From positions 2,887,153-2,951,152 of the forward strand of contig JABAKD010000025.1 in NCBI GenBank assembly GCA_012845835.1: a stretch of DNA of 64,000 nucleotides, in the 5' to 3' direction. The DNA is from Undaria pinnatifida (lineage: Eukaryota; Sar; Phaeophyceae; Laminariales; Alariaceae). A program made the translations under genes and the position numbers. The notes beneath the pieces were generated by a model that saw nothing but the letters and a program-made list of their open reading frames with translations, had not been told where the DNA came from and made no database searches. Positions 1 through 10,250 of the stretch are shown one piece after another (the stretch's first letter is position 1; each line of letters opens with the position of its first letter).

Positions 1-159
1 ACGTGGACTTTCGTGTCTAGAATACCGCGATCTGGCCAAAGAGAAGAGAGTCTCCATTCTAGCTATATACTCCCACCTCGGTCGATCCCATCCATGCTAT
101 ATCACCCCCCCCCCCCTCTCCCATCATATTACTATGCCCTCCCCTATCCCCGTTACTCT

Positions 160-225
160 ACCCTCTCTCCCTCCCTCCCTCCCTCCCTCCCTCCCTCCCT
201 CCCTCCCTCCCCCCTTTCCCTCCCC
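160..225 (+). repeat. (CCCT)n microsatellite
   Basis: About a dozen uninterrupted CCCT units followed by C-rich sequence. Confidence 0.95.
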
Positions 226-584
226 CTCCTCATGCTTGTGGGGCAGCTTGTGGGGGCTAGTTTCGAAAACAGGTTGGGTCCGATTGCGGCCCCGCCGCAG
301 CTCGTAGCTCTGTGGAAGTGATATGGTTAGAGTCAACGGATCCAACCCAACCTCGTCACCCTGAAAACATCCGGTAGGTTTCGCCACCAACAGGGATCAT
401 CCACTGGAAGATTCCCCCCCTCCCTCCCCCCCCCCCTCTCCGTTTCCCCCCACCCTTTCTCCTCCCCGCCCCTGCCCCACTCCTTCCCCTCCTCCTTCCC
501 CTCCTCCTCCCCCGCACCTTCCTCCCCCTCCACCGTGAACATGCTAGAATACCGCTTCATCAGTTCATCTACGGTATGCGGACC

Positions 585-715
585 GTCTCGGCGAAATAAA
601 CCGCAGGTTTCACCGAACCGAAACATATTTCGCTGAATCGAAACACATTTCGCCGACCCGAAACACGTCTCGCCGAGCCGGACGCGTCTCGCCGAACCGA
701 AACAGGCCTCGCCGC
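585..715. repeat. 20-bp minisatellite
   Basis: About six head-to-tail units near CGAAACACATTTCGCCGACC, each containing a CGAAA and a TTTCG or TCTCG half, so each unit is weakly palindromic. Confidence 0.8.
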
Positions 716-914
716 AGGTACCAACCGCAACAAAACCGCAGCATACATTTCAACCCTGAAAATAGGTAAAAATTGCGCCCTTGAATTGAGTTCCACGCGG
801 TTTAGAGTTTAAAGTGATCTCAGTCTTGCCCGGATGCCCCCCGCGCGTATTCATTCGGGTCGATACGAGGGAAGTTTCCGATAATGTGTTTTGTAGCGTG
901 TGCCTGGTGTGCTC

Positions 915-1425
915 TAGGATACCCGGGCAGTATTGTATATGTTTTGGTCGTGCTCGGGTAGATGGTACCCGGGTATCTCGCGAGTATTGGTCATGCTCGC
1001 GTAGATAACGGGTACCCCTCGAGTGTATACCCTAGTTATACTCTCAGGTACCCCGGTATCAAACTTATTCATTTTGATAATACTTGGGTACGGGTAGGTG
1101 CCCACGTACCCCGCGAGTATTGATCATACTCCGTTGGGTACCGGATGCCTCGCGCATGTATACCCTCTATATACTCTGAGGTACCCAGGTGTCAACCTAA
1201 GTTGTTTCGGTCGTACTTGGGTAAGTACTGAGGTACCCCGTGAGTATTGATCGTATTCGGGTGGGTACCGGGTTCCCCACGAATGTATACCCTAAACATA
1301 CGCTGGGGTACCCGGGTATCAAACCTAGTTGTTTGGGTCGTGCTTGGGTGGGTCCCCGGGTGCCCCGCGAGTGTTGATCATACTCGGATAGGTACCGGGC
1401 ATGATACCCCGCGGGTATATTTCCT
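915..1425. repeat. Degenerate minisatellite rich in GTACCCGGGTA
   Basis: Alternating segments of the type GGTACCCGGGTATC, GAGTATTGATCATACTCGGG and GTGTATACCCTA recur about every 60-125 bp. The units contain KpnI/SmaI-like palindromes. No conserved protein is read from either strand. Confidence 0.75.
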
Positions 1426-1525
1426 TCCAAATAGACGTGCACCCTGGGAGTTTCGGCTCGGCAGCCACTGCTGGGGTGGCGGTGATGGTCGCGACGGGAA
1501 CGCGAGGCGGGCGCCGCGCCATGGT

Positions 1526-1707
1526 TCAAGATATTGTGCACGACGACTGCACTGCGCCGGCCACCCTTTGAGTGTTGTATGCGCGGTTAAGCACGGGGTT
1601 GTTGGACCAGTGTCCCCGCTGACAGTCGCCGCCGACAACCCACTCCGTCAGGTGCAGCCAGCAGAACTCGTGCTGGCACATGCTGCACTGCATGTGGTTG
1701 CACCCTC
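1526..1707 (-). CDS. RBR ligase last exon: catalytic half of RING2 and stop
   Basis: The acceptor is TTTAACAG. The spliced codon GGA precedes GGG-TGC, rebuilding the GGC catalytic motif. Ligands follow in QCSMC, FCWLH, DC and GHW. The His in CWLH stands where parkin has a zinc Cys. The frame then runs NNPVLNRAYNTQRVAGAV to a TGA, beyond where parkin stops (HWFDV). Confidence 0.85.
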
Positions 1708-4700
1708 CTGTTAAAGGGTTTCCATGCATGATGGGAGGGGACGGGGTGGCGAGGAGGAGGGGTGGGTCGATACACGTACTTAACACACACCGCAAGAAGA
1801 GCGTACGGTTGTATCTCGTAACACGATTCATACAAAAAAAAACGCGAGTCGTGATTCGTGACGTTTGGGTTTGGTTCGTTAGACTGAAGGACGACTCGAT
1901 AACGATAACCCAGAGTACCTCCAGTACCCGGTAGATATTGATGTTAATATTACGGAGGTCCATTGTTAACAGGATGAAATTTCACAAAAAAAAAGGGAGG
2001 CATCGCAACTTTACAGAGAGAGGCGAGCTCTCCTGCGCTACAACACAACTGTGTTCGATCGAGGCTCTGCATACTTGGCAAGACCAGCCAACGAAATAAA
2101 CTGTGTAGCCAAGCGCTTCTGCACAAAGCCGGGTGCTTTTTCGCCCCCTTTGTTGTTTGGTAATTCAACCTGCTAACGATGGATCTCCGTAGCAGTGAGA
2201 TGAAGCAAATAGTATGTGATGCTTCTGCTGCAAACGGTAGATGACGAGCTGATATAAATGTGACATCGACGCACCATTCTGACTCCCGGAGCCCCTCGAC
2301 TGAGCAACCACCCAACAACGTTGGAGTGCCACCTTTTGTTTTGCAGTGATGCTCGTTGTATGCCAAGCGGGCGGGATTATTACTCGACTTACGTGTACGT
2401 TTTGTTTTCATGAACCGATTTTTCCGGGGGTGGTGTAGAATTCCTTACGCCAGGAACCTAAGGAAAGCACAAAATAAAAACGCCTCCACCGCAGCACGGT
2501 TCTGATGACACGCGCGTCCCACACGCCCTCGACACATAAATATACCTCTCTCTCCTACAGAACTGACGTCTCACTTGACCCCGCACCCACCACCCACCGT
2601 CTTTGAAAATGGGCACGTGACACCGGGGGCATCTCTTCGTGCTCTCCGACCCTTGCTTCTGCCCCCCCCCTCCCTGCGAGCGGCCCAACATGCTCGTTGT
2701 CGCGCCCCCACCTCCTCCGTCCCCGGCCTCCGATTTCGCCTCCGTAAGATCATCAACCATAGCGCGAGCGTGATCGTCGCAGTCCACTCCAGGCTCGTGC
2801 AGAGCCTTGCACGACATGCACAGGGAAGCTTGACAGCCGGGGCAGCCGATGCAGTTACTAGTTGACTTCCCCGCCACCGCCTCTGCCGCCGCCGCCACCG
2901 CGTCTCGCCCGTCTCCCCCTTCCATCGCCACCCCTGTTGCAGACAAACTCATACCCGTACTGGTACCTGTACCCGTACCCACCGCCGTACCCGTACCTGC
3001 AATCTTACCGGTGTCTATGTCCGTACCCGTCCCCGTACTCGTATCGGCGATAGGCGACGTCGCGCTGGCCCTCCACATCCCCGCCCACAATCCCCACCAC
3101 GAGGAGTTGCTGGGGCGGCGGCTGGGGAGTGGGGGGAGCTGAACTTGGGGTGGGGCGCTTTGCCTGCGTGCAATGGCTGCTGCGGCATCGGCAGCCGAGG
3201 GGAGCACGCCGCAGTGGCATCCGGGGCACCATACGATGTTCATGTGGGAGGCGAAGTGGATGGCGGCGAAGCGACGGTACTTGACCATGAACGCGGCACC
3301 AAGAACCTCCTGGGTAGGGTTGGTTGGGGGAGGGCAGGAAAGGATTGCCTAGGTCCGTTATTAACGACACGATACAAGCCGAAAGCAACACGTGGCCAGA
3401 AATAGTCCTGTACCTCGCCCAGAACCGACGTGAGCAAAGCTACGTACGGCAAGTGTGGGGGAGTGCCTGACGTGTGCCCAAACAAAAGCAGATCAAATTG
3501 AGTCACAAAAAAACAGCGGATCAAATCACAAGAAAAATGAATACCTCGAAGCACGAAGGGTGGACGCAGCTGTCGGCACAACCCATTGGACAGCCCACCG
3601 TGTAGCCGTCGAAGTCCCGCGACGTCACCAGCTTGCGCTCGTTAACGCGGCTCTCGACGTACACGCGAAAGCAGTCGAGGCACATCACGTGCGACACCGA
3701 CGCGTCCAGCCCGTTTGCGCTGCGAGCACGTGCAATATGCGCCAAAACAAGGAGAATTTAGACGGGGGGAAACGCACACAGTGGATGAATCAGATCCCAT
3801 TTCATATTTCATTATCTGTGCTTGTCACACCAGACAGACCCCTGATCTATACGATTTGCATTGTCTTGATCGTGTTGTCGGATGGGAGCCGCATATATGG
3901 TCTGCATGGCCTAGCACGTGTTTCGTGAGTTGGAGCTGCACTTGTCATGCCTTGATCCTACACAACATGTCGGAACGACAGGTATAGGATCTATATAAGA
4001 TATATGATCTATATGAGCTAAATGAGCTGTATGATCTACGTGAGCTATGTGATCTACATGAGCTATATGATATATGATCTATATGATCTCCATGATATAC
4101 ATGATATACATGGTCTACATAATATACATGATCTACATGATCTACATGATCTACATGATCTAGATCGTGATCTGTCCGATGTGTGTAAAAATGTCGGAAA
4201 AAAGGTGACGACGGTTTCAGCATTGGCCTCACATAGGCGGCACGAAGCAGCCGAAGCTGCAGCGGAAGGGGGGGTGGGGCGTACTCATTTGTTGCTAGCC
4301 TTAGTCATTTGACCATTGACCACGCATCTCTTTCGAGACGGAGCACCGTTCCTACACTGCTAATAGATACACCTCCAACATTTGAGCGCTCACTACGCTT
4401 CTTCCATACATTTCATAGAGACTGTTTGCTTATCCCATCTCCTTGAGCGGAAGGGGGGAGGGGGGTATCCGAAGTGCAATCAAAACAAGGAAATCTGCGA
4501 CACACGCCCAGCACTACAAATCATGGTGCTTGTACTGCTGCACGCTTTTCCTAGAAGCTTGATGATACCGCGCGTGTTACTTTTGCGATCACAACGTCTG
4601 GGTCCCAAAGGCGATGCATGCTCCGATAGGGATGCAGTACCTCTTTTAGTCCAAACAATTAATGCCTGGCGGCCGTCTCCGAAGTTGACTCCTTTTTTGG

Positions 4701-7700
4701 ACTGCCTGGGTCCGAAAGGCGGTGCGCGCAACGATAGGGTACAGTACCTCTTTCTGTACAAAACATTTCTGCCTGGCGGCCCTCTCCAAACGTTTACTCT
4801 TTTCATCAGCTGCCTGGGTCCCAAAGGCGACGCATGCTACAACAGGGATACAGCTAGTACCTTTTTTGGTCCAAATCATTTCTGTCTGCTAGCATTCCTC
4901 AGTTGATCAACTGATCAACTACCTGGGTGCCAAAAGAGACGCGCACTGCGATAATAGGGGTACAGCGCAGTACCATACCTCTTTTCGTCCAAAACACTTC
5001 TGCCTGGCGGTCCTCTCCTAAACGTTTACTCTTTCCATCAACTACCTGGGTCCCGAAAGCGCCGCGTGCAATGACAGAGGTACAGTACCTCTTTTTGCCC
5101 TAAATATTTCTGATTGGCGGACCTTTCCTCGATTCATCAATTGATCAAGTGAGGAACGACCCTCATATTTTTGGAGTACCGTTCGTGTTCAATAACATAA
5201 TTCGCTCCATACCATAGGCCTTGGGCAGTTCTTCGTAAAATTGTTCTAAATACGTCAACTACTGTGAGTGCGTCAAAATTTGGGGTCGATATTGCTCATC
5301 TTTGCAAGCTGCGTGATACACCGGCCGCTCGTTTTTACAGATGTGTCATCCTTTGAAGCATGTGTCGGATTACACTTCTGATTTTTTTTTTCAATCCTCA
5401 ATTGAAGAACCCAAACATGCGATGGGATACCGTTCGTGCTCGACAACATCATTAACAACATCATTATCTCTATTACCTCAGGCCACGGGAATACTTCATG
5501 GGATTGTACTTTCCTTTTTTTCTCGAAGCCCAGCGTTGCGCTGAGTACTACAGTAGAGCTTCTTGAGAAACGAGCCTCCGAAAAGCATTGGTGCACCCCT
5601 ATTGTGACATTCGCCGGAGGTTAACTTAAGAGAATACCAGGTTCAGGGTGAACAAGCAAGGCTGTGTACTGTATGGCAAGAGGGGGGGGGGGGGGGGGGG
5701 GGCACTTTCAAGGCCTATTTTTTTCTGCGGCTCAGAGCCGCGAGTGGTTGCCCTATTTTTCTTTGTACTGTCTTGATGCTTTCTTGTTTTGCGGTCCCGT
5801 GATATGCACCGTCAAGGAATTAGTCTACTACGAGTACTTTACGCCAATAGATTACCTGGTATGTTTTACGCCCGTTTTTGAGTGATGCACAGAGCTACTC
5901 GCGCGAGTGGATTGAACTCGGCAGTGGAACTGGGCATATAACACTACTGTACGTGCCGGTATAGTACTATGTATAATAATACATTGTGTACGATCATACT
6001 ACAATATGATACCGTGTAAAATACTGTACACAACACAATATAATACTATAAATATACTATGTGCAATACTATGCACAGTAGTGTATATGAAGCCGTTGAA
6101 GTGGTGAGCCCAATTAAAACTACCCACCCGAAGAACAAGTGTCGCACGCAGCTTGCAAACATGGGTTTCGACGATTTTTTGGACCACAGCTGAAAAATAT
6201 GTTTAGTAACCAATTAAAACTACCCACCCGAAGTACAAGTGTCGCACGCAGCTTGTAAACACGGGTTTCGACGATTTTCTCGACTACAGCTGAAAAATAT
6301 GTTTAGTTTTTGCCAAAGCAAGCGGTTCAGCATTTAGAGGACATCTTCTGCAGAGAGAAACAGAAACTCTTGCTGTGCCCAGACTGAAGTTCTTATATAT
6401 GGAAACCGTGCGGTCTACATTAACTTCAGTGAATAGATATCGCCTACCGTGTTTATTGCTTCTTGTAAGTATCAGCCAGATTCGGTTTGTGGCGAGATCG
6501 GCTTTTTGGGTGACGTAGAGATCTTCTCATGCGAGCAGATTCTTCAGAAGAAATGGGAACAGAACATCCCGCCTGCACCGTAGTATGGCTTCTCTCCACG
6601 GTAGCAGGGCTCCTTCAATTCTAGCTCTTGTTTCATGTCGAAGACTGATTATTTTCTTCACTCTGTGCAACATCCGGGGATGTTTCGTGAGTGATCGACG
6701 TTTGAAAGTCATTCAAGCACAACCGTAACGAGGTAGACTGCGTGCACACAAGTAGGTGTCATTTTCCTTCTATTAATTTTTTTTTTGGTATTTTTTGTTT
6801 TCTTCTGCTTTCCGGGCGGACGTTTGTCAGTGATGGGCGATGGAGATGGAGCCGCACATCAACTGGTGGCAACCTGTCCCGTATAAGTATTACATAAATG
6901 TCACTAGGAACTCCCGGAGCAGGATATCTCTAACCACCGTCAACTTTTGTGCGCTGGTGGATGGTGGTCGGAAGTCGTCGCGTAAATTAGAAAATCCCGT
7001 TCGCTCGCGATAATAATTAAATGTCTGCTGGAATGGCTGCATTGCACTTACGACGCGATGGTGCCACCAGCGGACGTGTTGGTTTCCTTTTCCTTTTCAG
7101 ATGGTGTTCCTCCTTCCACGGCGGCAGCTGCCGCTCTCTCCAGCTTTTTCAGCTCCTTAGCCCGGCGCTCCTACTCCGGCAGCCCGCATGCAAAAATACA
7201 AGTGCCGAAACGACAAATAAAGGAATGTTGTGGTAAAGGGATTACAAGAGATGCGTGTTACGACTAGGGGTAGAGATTTGTGACAAAAATCATATTGATG
7301 ATGATTATGAACGGGGTTGTCTGGCTAATCTACACACTGTCAAATCTCGTTCGATAGACATGTATGTTCTTTGACGCTATTGCTGTATCATATACACCTT
7401 CATGGGCCATGGGGTTCTCCGTCGGGCTGCACTTCCACGTTGTGTCACAGTGGGTTTATGGGTGGGGTATCGGGTAGCTTATCAGGTTAAGAGCCTCGGG
7501 AACGGTAGACGCACGTCTACCGTACTAATACGGAGCAGTAGTGCTATCACTAGTGCTATTTCTAGTACTATTAGTGGCATGCGTCAGCCGTGTGGCCAGT
7601 ATCGTTCACGAAATGCAAACTCTCTAGCGCATGCAATGTAGTAGACTCCGGGGGAATTCTCGATACAGTACCAAGTTGGCATTCGGTTGGAGACGGTTTT

Positions 7701-9029
7701 GCGGGCGAGCGGAAGAAAATAGCTTCCAGTTGGATGGATGCATTGTTTGTTGCGGGAGAGCGGCCGACAAAACCTCTGCTGGATGCACCGCGCTACTACA
7801 CGGGGGAAAAAAATGCCCCAACCCAAGGCAAGAAACGCCTACGTCCGATAAAAGCGTTGCGTTTCCCTTGGGACTAAAAAAAACAAGCTTCGGGATTGCC
7901 TGTACTGTTGCCTGTCGGATAGACTGTCCCTTTCGTGGCGATTACGCTTGGGCTTGTAATCTCATTTGTTGCTGTCATAACTAAGCCGCAAGCCATGACT
8001 GGGCTTCCAATCTCGACTGATGCTGCCACAACTAAGCCGCATGCCATGACTGGGCTTCCAATCTCGGCTGGTGCTGCCACAACTAAGCCGCATGTCTCGA
8101 TAGGGGAAACGTTTCTGGGCCAAAACGTTTCTGATTCCGGCACTACCCGGTATGATTGTGTTTGGGAATATTCACCGTTCTGCAGATAGGCGATGGGACT
8201 GTTTATCGGATACGTGTGGGCAATCGCGGTTTCGCTCAAACCCCGTTTTTGGTTGAAGTACTGTAAGGGGTCCTCAAGTGGATAGCCTCAGAATAGTGAG
8301 GTGCATCCCTGTTGTAACACGATGTACTAGAGTTTGCTGCGGCTAGCTCAAGTAACGCTTACGGGTCTTCATCCGTCGCTGAAAGTGCGAGAGCGCGAAT
8401 CGGCAAAAACTCGATCAAAGTTGACGAGCAGCGGGGCCGCTGAACCCTGCCTACTGCAAACGAGAAAAATGAAGGCAAGTGCCCGGGGCGACGACGTGCA
8501 GAAAACCTATGACCATGGGTTTTCCAGAAGGTCGCTGAGGGTGCAAACGAAACAAATCACGAGTTGAAATGGAAAGTAAAAGCGACGACGCAAAAGGCGA
8601 AAGCAACCAAACAAGAACAAAAGTGAACAAAAGCGGCACAACGTTCAGACAATACTTTACCTCACACCCAAAGTTGATCATGATGTTCTCGGCCTGATAA
8701 CAACTGAGGCACTCCTTGCCGCCCATATTCAGGCCAAACCCCGGGAACCTCAGCAGAGCGTCGCAACCCACAACGGCATCGCGGCCCTCATCATTAGACT
8801 TGGCACACTTGGACCCGCGGTCGTCAGAACCACTGTTCCCAACGCCATCCTCTGTGCTGGTGTTGTTGTCGTTTCTGTTGTCGTTGTTGCTGCAAGGCGT
8901 GTCGTCGTTTTTTTTGGACGTCTTTCTCTTGCGGGGGGTGCCCTCGGAAGCGGTTTCATCCTCGTCGTTCGACTCCATTGATCCGGATCTGCCCTGTTTT
9001 CCCTGATGTTGTTGCTGGCTCTGTTTTCC
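1526..9029 (-). CDS. Parkin-like RBR (RING1-IBR-RING2) E3 ubiquitin ligase, 3' part, multi-exon
   Basis: The recognised coding exons are complement(8661..9029), (3545..3719), (2598..3309) and (1526..1707). RBR ligases accept ubiquitin from an E2 onto a RING2 cysteine and pass it to substrates; parkin does this in mitochondrial quality control. RING1 shows KECLSCYQ, then HVMCLDCFRVYVESR and VGCPMGCADS, closely following parkin. The IBR shows WCPGCHCGVLP and CIGCPGCQASLCMSCK before HEPGVDC. RING2 shows KRCPRCHVPIFKDGG joined by splicing to GCNHMQCSMCQHEFCW and DCQRGHW. The catalytic Cys (GGC), the following His (NHM) and the Glu (HEF) of the parkin triad are all present. The last two junctions keep frame exactly. 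Oddities: a 4.9 kb intron inside RING1, a Ser/Gly-rich insert in the IBR, His in place of one RING2 zinc Cys, and a 28-residue C-terminal tail. The UBL and RING0 exons were not located. The family call is strong; orthology to metazoan PRKN is inference. Confidence 0.85.
2598..3309 (-). CDS. RBR ligase exon: IBR domain, insert, start of RING2
   Basis: The acceptor is CTACCCAG and the donor AAAGACG/GTGGGT; the length of 712 nt leaves phase 1, which matches the next exon. It starts EVLGAAFMVKYRRFAA, aligned with the parkin stretch ILGEEQYNRYQQY, then the IBR cysteines. A repetitive Gly/Thr insert (TGTGTDIDTG and similar) of about 110 residues splits the IBR halves. The exon ends in TKRCPRCHVPIFKDG, nearly identical to parkin at the start of RING2. 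Confidence 0.85.
3545..3719 (-). CDS. RBR ligase exon: second half of RING1
   Basis: The acceptor is CTCGCAG and the donor GAG/GTATTC. The 58 codons carry HVMCLDCFRVYVESRVNER and TVGCPMGCADS, the parkin RING1 core with zinc ligands His, Cys, Cys, Cys and Cys, followed by VHPSCFE, which leads into the helix before the IBR. Confidence 0.85.
4010..4165. repeat. (ATGATCTAC)-type 9-bp repeat
   Basis: About 15 units of ATGATCTAC/ATGAGCTAT. Similar GATC/TCTA-rich stretches recur at 17880-18085 and 21160-21245. Confidence 0.85.
4262..4445 (+). repeat. Dispersed repeat D1, copy 1
   Basis: It shares GTACTCATTTGTTGCTAGCC, the segment ACGCATCTCTTTCGAGACGG, and ACATTTGAGCGCTCACTACG with copies at 32703-32880 (same strand) and 29850-30000 (opposite strand). 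Roughly 180 bp, possibly a transposon end or short non-autonomous element. Confidence 0.75.
4588..5130. repeat. About 110-bp tandem repeat, five copies
   Basis: Each unit starts near CCTGGGTCCCAAAGGCGATG, has CAGTACCTCTTTT about 45 bp later and ends with CTGCCTGGCGGCCCTCTCC plus a T-rich tail. Units differ by 10-20 percent and one contains a TTGATCAACTGATCAA insert. Short open stretches (LGPKGDAC) recur but stops interrupt them. Confidence 0.85.
6108..6305. repeat. 100-bp tandem duplication
   Basis: Two near-identical units run from CCAATTAAAACTACCCACCC to CAGCTGAAAAATATGTTTAG. The part around GTCGCACGCAGCTTG and GGGTTTCGACGATTTT resembles the D2 dispersed repeat. Confidence 0.85.
7975..8095. 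repeat. 51-bp minisatellite, about 2.3 copies
   Basis: The unit includes ACTAAGCCGCATGCCATGAC and GGGCTTCCAATCTCGGCTGG. The period is a multiple of three, so both strands stay open through it; this is not taken as evidence of coding. Confidence 0.85.
8375..8545 (+). mobile_element. SINE-like element, copy 1 (body only, diverged)
   Basis: It shares GCGAGAGCGCGAATC, GACGAGCAGCGGGGCCGCTG, AAATGAAGGCAAG and GACCATGGGTTTTCCAGAAG with the SINE family described at 39960-40535. No tRNA-like head is visible. Confidence 0.55.
8661..9029 (-). CDS. RBR ligase exon: acidic linker and first half of RING1
   Basis: The acceptor is TTCACAG at 9030-9036. The exon encodes a Gln/Asp/Asn-rich disordered linker with a basic patch (PRKRKTSKK), then GGKECLSCYQAENIMINFGC, which holds the first zinc Cys pair and third Cys of RING1. 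The donor GAG/GTAAAG (exon end 8661) keeps the third Cys but is out of phase with the next recognised exon. The alternative donor GG/GTGTGAG (exon end 8668) restores phase but drops that Cys. A small unseen exon in the 4.9 kb gap would also solve this. Confidence 0.7.
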
Positions 9030-10024
9030 CTGTGAACGCATGGTTTTAGTGTTGCTGTTGCAGCGTGTTGAGGGCGTGCTCGATGCAGCAAAGCTACGAG
9101 TTTACGTGGCAGGTACGGCAGTTGCTACGATGCGCCTTGACGTAGGCTGCGAAGCATGCATGCAATAAGACAACACTTGTCACGTCGATGCGCGACTCGG
9201 TAAGGTACGGACTGCTTTCGTAGCGAAGCGTGTGCAATCGCTACCGAACCATGACCAATACCATCACTTATGTTGCCTATTTATTAACAACACGAGAAGC
9301 CCTAGACACTTGTCGTGGGTTTCGAACATGGAGGGCAAACCGCGTTGGACGCAGTATAAGTAAAACCAAAAATATATTTCGGTAATATGTTCATCACTGC
9401 TTCACATACGTTGACACCACCTGCGGTCAGGGGCTGTGAGCTTCTCCGAACATTTCGCTGTTTTTTCAGGCTCAAGAAAGGGCGGCTGTTATAGAGTCCA
9501 TACTTCGACGTAGCGTTATTTCTCGGACGCGCGCGACCAACTAAATACGCGAATGCTTCTTCGTCTTCTCTCCCCCATGCATGCTATAGTCTAATATTTT
9601 AGGCAGTAATGGGAGCGAGGGGCTTCTACTCGAGTACAAAGATTTCGTAAAAACGAAGGCGTGCTCATCCTACCAACAATTTTTGTTAATGAGACGGCAA
9701 GACGTATTGCAAGAACGTGCGTACGTAACTAGTCACGCCTGTGTGTACCTATTCGAAGAAATGCAGTATGTGGGATGCATCTTTAGGGGGAGCGGGAGGG
9801 GGGGGCGGTTTATGTTACCAATAGGTGCTGCCCGCTTGCTTTCGGCGTCAAATCAAAACAAGACAGGGGAGAAACGGGTATAGCAAACACAACTGTCTTG
9901 GTTTGATGAACGTGGAACGACGGAATGTGAACAGCAGAAACATTTTCACGCGTCCCCACGAACATCGGTGCCAGACAAAGTTGTGCTTCCTTATTATCTT
10001 CGGGAGCGTACACTATGGACTATA

Positions 10025-10250
10025 TAAAAAATGAAAATACACTCCAGCTGTGAGATCGAAGGTTTTGTCGAAACTTATATTTGCAAGCTGTGTGTGATAC
10101 TTCGATCGCGCGTATTACGGGTTGTGTGTCCTCATTAAGGATATAGGTCGGCGACTCCCCTTGCAACTACAGTGTAGCTATAGGGTCAACAGGGTGATGT
10201 TAGTCAGTCTGTGCGCGGAAACTATAAAACCCGTTTCTGAGGGGGGGGAA
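10025..10250 (+). repeat. Dispersed repeat D2, copy 1
   Basis: About 220 bp running from CTCCAGCTGTGAGATCGAAG through GATCGCGCGTATTACGGG and AGGTCGGCGACTCCCCTTG to GGAAACTATAAAACCCGTTT. Copies occur at 45290-45700 (minus) and 52855-53070 (plus), with fragments at 39541-39582 and 40762-40800. Confidence 0.85.

Larger units (their letters stand above)
1..1525. other. Non-coding flank with simple repeats
   Basis: No coding exon was recognised downstream of the RBR ligase stop. The stretch holds a (CCCT)n tract (about 160-225), C/T-rich tracts (about 410-535) and two minisatellites that are listed separately. Confidence 0.6.
3720..8660 (-). other. 4.9 kb intron inside RING1 of the RBR ligase
   Basis: It lies between the two RING1 half-exons. 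It holds the (ATGATCTAC)n block, a copy of dispersed family D1, a five-copy 110-bp tandem repeat, a poly-G run (5683-5702), a 100-bp tandem duplication, a 51-bp minisatellite and a SINE-like fragment. A further small coding exon could hide here; none was recognised. Confidence 0.6.

Noticed and set aside
8451-8660. Extension of the RBR exon frame past 8661
   Set aside because: It runs into the intron; parkin alignment stops at the GTAAAG donor and the rest is the SINE-like fragment.
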